Source of the DNA: Oligoflexales bacterium
GTDB lineage: Bacteria; Bdellovibrionota; Oligoflexia; Oligoflexales; Oligoflexaceae
Reading direction: 5' to 3'
Length of the DNA stretch: 12,593 nucleotides
NCBI GenBank assembly: GCA_015232735.1
Contig: JADFZC010000038.1
Span: 1 to 12,593, forward strand
Shown here: positions 7,717 to 12,593 of the stretch, one piece after another
How positions within the stretch are numbered: position 1 is the stretch's first letter
Layout: the number at the start of each line of letters is the position of its first letter
The notes under the pieces: generated by a model
The model's input: the letters and a program-made list of their open reading frames with translations, nothing else
Database searches by the model: none
Told to the model about the DNA's origin: nothing
Program-made: the position numbers and the translations under genes

Positions 7717-8994
7717 CTATGACGAGAGAGCCTTAAGCCCCTCGTCCAATCCGATTGCCTCGATTTCAGCCTTGAATTTACGTGACAGCTGCGATTTCTG
7801 GAATTTTTCAAAGGTGGTGTCAAGGATATTCTTTTTCTCTCTGGAAGAAAGTTTTTTAAATTTAACTTCGCTTACAATGATTTTGTCTTCACTCTCATCC
7901 GCATAACGCACAGAATCAAATTCAATTTCCGACTCCCAATATCTTGATGCGTCACGAAACAGGGATCTGAAGTCCTTTTCAAACATTAGCGAAGCATGAT
8001 CCTGAATGATTTTTAGTTTCATGTCATCCTTATATTTGGACCATCTTATGCGGTGCGGCGAATAGCAGGTGTACCAGAACGACAGGCAATGGTCGTAGAT
8101 TTTATAAACGGATCTTTTTGTACTTCTGCTGCTCTCACCAAAGGGAATCTCTCTTTCGAGAAGAGAAGCGTCCCTTAAAAGCTGGATCGGGTTGGAAAGT
8201 GACGTTTGCCTGATTCCAAGGCGGGATGCAATTTCAGAAGGTCGCACTGCGCCACGTCCCACAAGTTCAAGAATGGATCTTGCCTGTTCACCAACTATGT
8301 TTTCATCCTTCAGCACTCTTTCAGGTTCATATTCGAGACGTGCTCCGATTTCGAAATAGAGTTCATCAGCCAGCTTCAAGAGGCTTTTACCTTTTTCGAC
8401 AAACTCCCAATACTTGGGTATCCCTCCAATCATTGAATAAATGAGATAACTCTCCTTTGACGCGGTATCCAGCCTCAATGCCTCGCAAAAATAGTTATAC
8501 CCCAGGGGCTTGATATGAAGGATCTCGGAAGCCCGTTCATATAGTGGTGCGCTGCTCTTTAGGAAAATATCGTGCATCAAGGTTTGGGATGAACCGAGAA
8601 GGATAAGTCTCATCCCTTCCGGACAATGATGATCCAGCCATTTTTGAAGTATTGAAGGAAGTGATGGCTGGCTTCTGACCAAATATGGGAACTCATCGAT
8701 TACAACCGTACATTTCTGATTTGTCCTTGCAAGCAGTTTAAAAAAATCGAGCCAGGTATTCACCTTAATATCCGGCAAAAGCGGAAATAATTCCTGGGAT
8801 ATCTGATCGACCTGCAACGATTCGGCTCCTTCGATAGCCTGACTGTAGAAAACCTGAGAAGTTGCTGAATTCTTCCGAGCATGTTCCATAACCAAAGCCG
8901 TTTTACCAACTCTCCTCCGACCGAAAATGACCGTGAGTTTTGACTTTGCTGAATTCAATTTATTTAACTCATTATTTCTATTAAGAAATTTCAT
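7717..8994 (-). CDS. ATPase_2/DUF234-type AAA ATPase with PD-(D/E)XK-like C-terminus
   Basis: A 425-aa cytoplasmic P-loop ATPase of the family often annotated as archaeal-type ATPase or ATP-binding protein. Domains in order: Walker A GRRRVGKT (25-32); Walker B with VVIDEFPYL (97-105); sensor-like LLGSSQTLM (132-140); the family motif GGIPKYW (190-196); a winged-helix region (about 240-285, SEIASRLGIRQTSLSNPI); and a DUF234-type C-terminus. The last part contains FEKDFRSLF (338-346), EIEFD (356-360) and EVKFK (376-380). Asp360, Glu376 and Lys378 fit the D...E-x-K core of PD-(D/E)XK nuclease folds. Length is typical for the family. It stands alone, with a large palindrome just upstream and no clear ribosome site beyond GGAAT before the ATG. 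The biological role of this family is poorly known. Nuclease activity is an inference from three residues. Confidence 0.9.
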   Translation of the reverse strand: MKFLNRNNELNKLNSAKSKLTVIFGRRRVGKTALVMEHARKNSATSQVFYSQAIEGAESLQVDQISQELFPLLPDIKVNTWLDFFKLLARTNQKCTVVIDEFPYLVRSQPSLPSILQKWLDHHCPEGMRLILLGSSQTLMHDIFLKSSAPLYERASEILHIKPLGYNYFCEALRLDTASKESYLIYSMIGGIPKYWEFVEKGKSLLKLADELYFEIGARLEYEPERVLKDENIVGEQARSILELVGRGAVRPSEIASRLGIRQTSLSNPIQLLRDASLLEREIPFGESSRSTKRSVYKIYDHCLSFWYTCYSPHRIRWSKYKDDMKLKIIQDHASLMFEKDFRSLFRDASRYWESEIEFDSVRYADESEDKIIVSEVKFKKLSSREKKNILDTTFEKFQKSQLSRKFKAEIEAIGLDEGLKALSS

Positions 8995-9012
8995 ATTCCA
9001 TCAACCCATGCC

Positions 9013-9070
9013 TTTAATTATGTCTGATAATAATTATGTTCATCAATAATTATTGTCAGACATAATTAAA
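9013..9070. promoter_or_regulatory. 58-bp near-perfect palindrome upstream of the ATPase gene
   Basis: Arms 9013-9037 and 9046-9070 are complementary at 24 of 25 positions, with an 8-base centre (9038-9045). TAATTA occurs at 9015, 9031, 9047 and 9063, that is, every 16 bp exactly. The outer pairs are separated by TGTCTGATAA and its near-complement TTGTCAGACA. It starts 19 bp upstream of the ATPase ATG and ends 33 bp from the FAH gene stop. On the minus strand CTGACA (9059-9054) followed by CATAAT (9038-9033) is a possible, short-spaced promoter inside it. No T-run follows on the minus strand, so a terminator is unlikely. An operator for self-regulation or a site acted on by the ATPase are both possible. 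Confidence 0.85.
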
Positions 9071-9102
9071 GAGAAGTCAATAAAGCAAATATGTTATTCA
9101 GG

Positions 9103-9735
9103 CTATTTCCATTCCACAGAATATGAAAGGGAATTCCAGACCAGATCCGCCCTGTTTCCAGGGAAAATCCGTCCCACTCCCGGGGGGGTTCCCATAAACA
9201 ATAAATCTCCGGCACAGAGTTTGAAGAAGGAGCTTGCATAACAGATCGCCTGGACGGGCGACATCATCATTTCCCGAACACCGCCTGACTGCCGCTTTTG
9301 TGAATTTACCGCCAATGAAAAATCAATTTTATCCCAGTCTGGAAAATCACACAGCCTCACAAAGGGACCTACGATTGCAGAATCCGGAAACACTTTGCAG
9401 ATCTCCCATGGATGACCTTCATTTTTCAGTTTAACCTGGACATCCCTCAATGTCATATCAAGACCTATTGTCACGGAATCGACGTAACTCAAAGCATCGG
9501 CCATTTCAATATTCTCACCATCGCGCCCGATTCTCAACACGATCTCGATCTCATGATGAAGCTCGCAGTCCCTTGCCCTTCCGGGAAGCGTAATCACCGC
9601 ATGCGCGCCGCTTTTTGATATCTGACAAAGGGTGCTGGGGGGTTTGAGGAAAATAACGGGTTTTTCAGGAACCTTGTCACCCAGTTCCTTCGCATGTTCC
9701 AGATAGTTTTTGCCCAGACAGATGATTTTATCCAC
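9103..9735 (-). CDS. FAHD1-type acylpyruvate hydrolase / fumarylacetoacetate hydrolase family
   Basis: A 210-aa cytoplasmic enzyme of the FAH superfamily, short FAHD1-like branch. Members cleave acylpyruvates such as fumarylpyruvate or decarboxylate oxaloacetate using Mg2+ or Mn2+. The start is GTG at 9735, well supported by GGGAGGT (9742-9748). Key residues line up with human FAHD1 as I remember it: the His14/Glu17 pair in NYLEHAKE, metal ligands Glu62 and Glu64 in HHEIEI and Asp93 in GLDMT, Gln100 and Lys114. The spacings (3, 2, 29, 7 and 21) equal those of H30/E33, E71/E73/D102, Q109 and K123. The closing GDLLFMGTPPGVG (176-188) is typical. No catabolic partner gene adjoins it, so the true substrate is open. 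The catalytic set appears complete. Confidence 0.92.
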   Translation of the reverse strand: MDKIICLGKNYLEHAKELGDKVPEKPVIFLKPPSTLCQISKSGAHAVITLPGRARDCELHHEIEIVLRIGRDGENIEMADALSYVDSVTIGLDMTLRDVQVKLKNEGHPWEICKVFPDSAIVGPFVRLCDFPDWDKIDFSLAVNSQKRQSGGVREMMMSPVQAICYASSFFKLCAGDLLFMGTPPGVGRIFPGNRADLVWNSLSYSVEWK

Positions 9736-9861
9736 TTAAATACCTCCCATGTGCTGATATGGGCTTATTGGCATGCTCATATCCTTTTTCCCGGGAAATC
9801 TATCAACCGCCCGCACAATTTTCAAGGATGAATTTGAATATAAAGGTAAGTTACCCGGAGT

Positions 9862-9889
9862 AAAAATTGATCCGGATTTAAAAATCAAT
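9862..9889 (-). terminator. weak terminator-like hairpin at the end of the lipoprotein cluster
   Basis: On the minus strand ATTGAT (9889-9884, including the stop codon) pairs with ATCAAT (9871-9866) around a 12-base loop and is followed by TTTT. The stem is short and AT-rich, so termination would be weak. The 149-bp gap before the FAH gene, which has its own strong ribosome site, fits separate transcription. Confidence 0.3.
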
Positions 9890-11108
9890 ATTCACCATCA
9901 GCCAGGTCGATGAATTCGACATATGCATCGTGACAAAACATCCTTACAACTTCCTTTGCAGCATTCTTGTAGTCATATTGAAATGACCTGTCGACGAACG
10001 ATACTTCCGGTTCAAAATTCAAGGTGTCGTTCACGCTGCATGAATATTTGACCTCATCATCCCTGAGACCTTTTATTGACCTTATAAAACTCCCCTCAAG
10101 CGACACGGAGTTTCCTGATTTTCTGATTTTTCCCTTTCTGAAATTCCAATGGTGCCCCCTCAATTTGAGCCTGTCTATGCCTGGACCGTAAAGAGTGCTG
10201 TTAACAGCTGTCGTCTCGGTAAGACTCCCATTGACATCAAAGGAGATGCCATACTGGGCAATTATCGCCCTTTTCAGGTCATCGGCAAGATTGTCCTTCA
10301 CCTTTTGCGAAAAACTGCCCTTGCACAGGTTTTCCAGAGACACGAGAGAATCCTTGCTGTCGATATTGAAATATCCCGACCATGCCGACATCGATATCCT
10401 GTCGGACGAAAGCGATGTTGAAGTGAAACCGTTTCCGGCAATTTTCAGCGACGACAAAAATTTGTTTGATGTCTCGAAATTAAGCGTATGGACACAAATT
10501 CCCACATAGGCCTCTTTATCCGAAATATCCGGTTTTACAACCTCCCGCTCCTTGCCATCCTCGTCCTTTTCAATGGTTTTTACAAACATTCGGCCTTTTC
10601 CGTCTTCTATGTGCTTTATCAAGAAAAGCTGTTTAATGACGCGCTGTGTGAGGGTAAGTGTATCCACGCCGGCAACCTTGACAATATCCAAAAGGTTCCC
10701 CTCATAGCCCAGATGCACTGAAAAAGCGAACTCGGCGCCGACATCTGAATTGAATATTACCCTGGGAGCCTTGGGCCATTTAACGTCTTCGTTCATCGGC
10801 GCAGGTTCCACCATATTCACGTCGCCCACAGAGTCCTGCCCGCCGTTGACCAGTGAAAGCCCCCCAGAGGAACCGCCATATTTCTTTTTCAGGTCTGAAA
10901 TGATATCTCCATGATATATCGTGAATTCCAGGGGTCCCTTGTAAGATACCTCTTCAGCCCCTCCATAAACAGCGTTGCTCGCTTTCAACGCTGAAACAGG
11001 CGGCCAGGCAGAGTCTTTTTTATCGGAAGGCACACATCCGTATAAAGTTGCCCAGATCATTAGCACAGTTATGGTCAGCTTGTTTGAAGTATGGCCCGCC
11101 TTTGTCAT
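9885..11108 (-). CDS. hypothetical lipoprotein, four-cysteine GHHWN paralogue A
   Basis: A 407-aa predicted lipoprotein of no family I can name. The ATG at 11108 is preferred over the in-frame ATG at 11132: GAGAGG lies 9 nt before it and the signal then starts MTKAGHTSNKLTITVL, ending in lipobox LYGC with Cys25. The residue after the cysteine is Val, so outer-membrane sorting is likely by the E. coli rule. The mature part has exactly four cysteines: 204 (VGICV), 262 (ENLC), 357 (KYSC) and 392 (FCHDA). All four recur at matching places in the neighbour upstream. Other shared landmarks are QLFLIK (about 160-165), SLKIAGNG (about 220-227) and RGHHWN (about 317-322). It follows paralogue B by 27 nt and probably shares its transcript. 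Two disulfides in the periplasm are a reasonable inference; the function is unknown. Confidence 0.87.
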   Translation of the reverse strand: MTKAGHTSNKLTITVLMIWATLYGCVPSDKKDSAWPPVSALKASNAVYGGAEEVSYKGPLEFTIYHGDIISDLKKKYGGSSGGLSLVNGGQDSVGDVNMVEPAPMNEDVKWPKAPRVIFNSDVGAEFAFSVHLGYEGNLLDIVKVAGVDTLTLTQRVIKQLFLIKHIEDGKGRMFVKTIEKDEDGKEREVVKPDISDKEAYVGICVHTLNFETSNKFLSSLKIAGNGFTSTSLSSDRISMSAWSGYFNIDSKDSLVSLENLCKGSFSQKVKDNLADDLKRAIIAQYGISFDVNGSLTETTAVNSTLYGPGIDRLKLRGHHWNFRKGKIRKSGNSVSLEGSFIRSIKGLRDDEVKYSCSVNDTLNFEPEVSFVDRSFQYDYKNAAKEVVRMFCHDAYVEFIDLADGEY

Positions 11109-11135
11109 GGTCGATTTCCTCTCATACGGCATTTG

Positions 11136-12323
11136 TCACCTGTTTGTATATTGTCTAAAGGTCAAATTGGCATCATGACATATCTTGTCTATTATGCCCT
11201 CTGCGTCGCCTTCCCATCCCCTGCCAAGGTTTCTCCTTGTGTAATCAAACTCCCGTTTTTTCTGATTTCCGTCATCATATTCGCACAGATAATCAATGTC
11301 ATTATCCATAAGCCCCGATGTGCTGTGCTGGAGACGTCCCCTGACTGTCACCTTTTTGCCTTCGGCTTTGATATCCGCCCCCCTCACGTTCCAGTGATGC
11401 CCTGCATATTTTATCCTTTTCAGGTTTCCGCCGAACAGGGCTGTCTTGATGATCACCTGGATCGGATCACCCCGCAGAGATGTGCCCAGTGAATTAAGCT
11501 TGCTGAGCATGGCAAGATTGAGGTCGTCCCTCGTCTGGCCTTTTACCAAGGATGAAAAAACTTCAAGACACATATTCGAGAGGCTGTCCATGGTATCCTC
11601 TTTTTGAACCTTGAAAAATGAGGAGAACCTTGTGAAACCGAGTTCATCCGCCGTTATCACATTTCCTGAAACCCCATTGCCAGATAATTTGAGGGATGAC
11701 ATGACGGAAAAGGTGGCTGTCACATTGGATTTGTAAACACACATGCCGACAAAATCCTGTCCGTCCACTACGTTGAGTTTTCTCTCCCCGGTCGCTGGAT
11801 CGGTTTTGAATATGAGATTGTTTTCAAAACTCCTGTCGTTCGACCTTTTGACCAGAAAAATCTGCCTGTCTACACCGTACATGAAAGAAAATGTCGTTTC
11901 ACTTGCCGCCTCCACTATGCTGTAAAGATCTCCCTTGATTCCAAAGTGAACGCTCGACGTATTTGTCATGCCGTCAGCGCTTGTCGCATATGTCCACGGA
12001 AGATTGGGCCATGTTATATGCTGTTTTTCCCCGGACCTTCCCAGGATGTCATCAAGAAAACCGCCCTCGCCTTTGCCCTCGGAAGCGTCAGGGCTCACAG
12101 GCTCGACAAGCGAATAGGCGGAAGAAACCGCATAATCCTGGAGTTTTTGTATAATATCTCTCTTATAATAATAAATTTTTATATCTCTTATCCTGTCATC
12201 CGCGCCTTGAGCTTTAAGTGAGGACCTTGAATCGTCATTTTTTGGCATACATGACACCATAAATTCCAGCAGAAAAAGAGCTATCAGCCCAAGCGCTCCT
12301 TTACCATTTCCAGAAATGTTCAC
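11136..12323 (-). CDS. hypothetical lipoprotein, four-cysteine GHHWN paralogue B
   Basis: A 395-aa predicted lipoprotein, paralogous to the gene downstream. The start is GTG at 12323, supported by GAGGGGG (12330-12336) six bases before it. The signal is GALGLIALFLLEFMVSC with lipidated Cys25. The mature protein has four cysteines: 195 (VGMCV), 252 (SNMC), 347 (DYLC) and 382 (ICHDA). They match paralogue A one for one, with similar spacing (57, 95, 35 against 58, 95, 35). Shared landmarks are DRQIFLVK (152-159), SLKLSGNG (210-217), FGGNLKRIKYAGHHWN (297-312) and VTVRGRL (325-331). The N-terminal 110 residues have diverged most. Only 16 nt separate it from the stop of the third copy upstream, so the three genes look like one operon. 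I know of no described family with these features. Confidence 0.87.
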   Translation of the reverse strand: MNISGNGKGALGLIALFLLEFMVSCMPKNDDSRSSLKAQGADDRIRDIKIYYYKRDIIQKLQDYAVSSAYSLVEPVSPDASEGKGEGGFLDDILGRSGEKQHITWPNLPWTYATSADGMTNTSSVHFGIKGDLYSIVEAASETTFSFMYGVDRQIFLVKRSNDRSFENNLIFKTDPATGERKLNVVDGQDFVGMCVYKSNVTATFSVMSSLKLSGNGVSGNVITADELGFTRFSSFFKVQKEDTMDSLSNMCLEVFSSLVKGQTRDDLNLAMLSKLNSLGTSLRGDPIQVIIKTALFGGNLKRIKYAGHHWNVRGADIKAEGKKVTVRGRLQHSTSGLMDNDIDYLCEYDDGNQKKREFDYTRRNLGRGWEGDAEGIIDKICHDANLTFRQYTNR

Positions 12324-12339
12324 CCTTCACCCCCTCACA

Positions 12340-12593
12340 CTAAAATTCACCTTTTTGGCCCCTGAACTCCACATATCCGTCACTGCAGATCATGTAAATG
12401 ATATCGCGGGCTGCATCTTTCCAGTTTCCTATAAAGGAATTCTGGTCATAATTTATCCTTGGCTCCACGGAATAATTTCTTGCAACCGTAACTTTCTTTG
12501 CATCTTCAATAATTTTTTCTCCGGACTGATCCGCTTTTGCCGTTACTTCACAAGAGTATTCGGCCCGGTCGTCTATCTGGCCTTTCACGCTAT
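12340..12593 (-). CDS. C-terminal part of a third four-cysteine lipoprotein paralogue (partial)
   Basis: The reading frame is open from the TAG at 12340-12342 to the window edge, so the start lies beyond 12593. The visible 83 or so residues match the C-terminus of paralogues A and B. DDRAEYSCEVT aligns with their KYSC/DYLC block. RNYSVEPRINYDQNSF resembles the DRSFQYDYKN and DYTRRNLG region. IIYMICSDGYVEF aligns with MFCHDAYVEF of paralogue A, so the last two cysteines are kept. The usual CHDA is CSDG here. A GTG at 12588 lies inside the conserved core and is not a real start. Confidence 0.82.
   Translation of the reverse strand, partial: SVKGQIDDRAEYSCEVTAKADQSGEKIIEDAKKVTVARNYSVEPRINYDQNSFIGNWKDAARDIIYMICSDGYVEFRGQKGEF

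Noticed and set aside
9013..9070. Palindrome considered as a terminator of the FAH gene
   Set aside because: The stem is almost entirely A/T and is followed on the minus strand by GGCATGGGTTG, not a T-run.
9756..9788. Hairpin GATATG/CATATC followed by CTTTTT on the plus strand
   Set aside because: It looks like a terminator only on the plus strand, where no gene precedes it. On the minus strand, which is the transcribed one, no T-run follows.

Overview
The window reads as one chromosomal fragment of a Gram-negative, probably deltaproteobacterial-like (Desulfobacterota/Myxococcota-type) bacterium. This rests on several predicted lipoproteins with lipobox cysteines, an O-antigen-ligase-type polymerase and an FAHD1-type hydrolase. 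The taxonomic guess is weak, because no rRNA, tRNA or marker gene is present. Gene density is high, and every gene except the first lies on the minus strand.

Layout. (a) 1-2260: a possible structured patch and promoter, then a plus-strand 665-aa lipoprotein of unknown function with an Ala/Thr/Pro repeat linker. (b) 2272-2299: a hairpin between convergent genes. (c) 2370-4160 (minus): a membrane-anchored gingipain-type (family C25) cysteine peptidase with an intact His/Cys pair and no C-terminal secretion domain. (d) 4393-6456 (minus): an O-antigen ligase/polymerase-type membrane protein with a soluble TPR-like tail. (e) 6532-7338 (minus): an orphan family-3 periplasmic solute-binding protein. 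(f) 7339-7716: an AT-rich non-coding gap holding a compact repeat/hairpin element. (g) 7717-8994 (minus): an ATPase of the ATPase_2/DUF234 type with a PD-(D/E)XK-like C-terminus. It is preceded by a near-perfect 58-bp palindrome (9013-9070) carrying four TAATTA boxes exactly 16 bp apart. (h) 9103-9735 (minus): an FAHD1-type acylpyruvate hydrolase starting at GTG. (i) 9885-12593 (minus): an operon-like run of three paralogous lipoproteins, the third cut by the window edge. They share four cysteines and a GHHWN motif, and I cannot assign them to a known family.

The clearest themes are the cell envelope (five lipoproteins or lipoprotein fragments, a surface peptidase, a glycan polymerase/ligase, a periplasmic binding protein) and an AT-richer island (about 6480-9070) with the solute-binding protein and the ATPase. 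The best candidates for something undescribed are the tandem four-cysteine lipoprotein family and the palindrome-plus-ATPase unit. No CRISPR array, transposase, tRNA or rRNA was seen.
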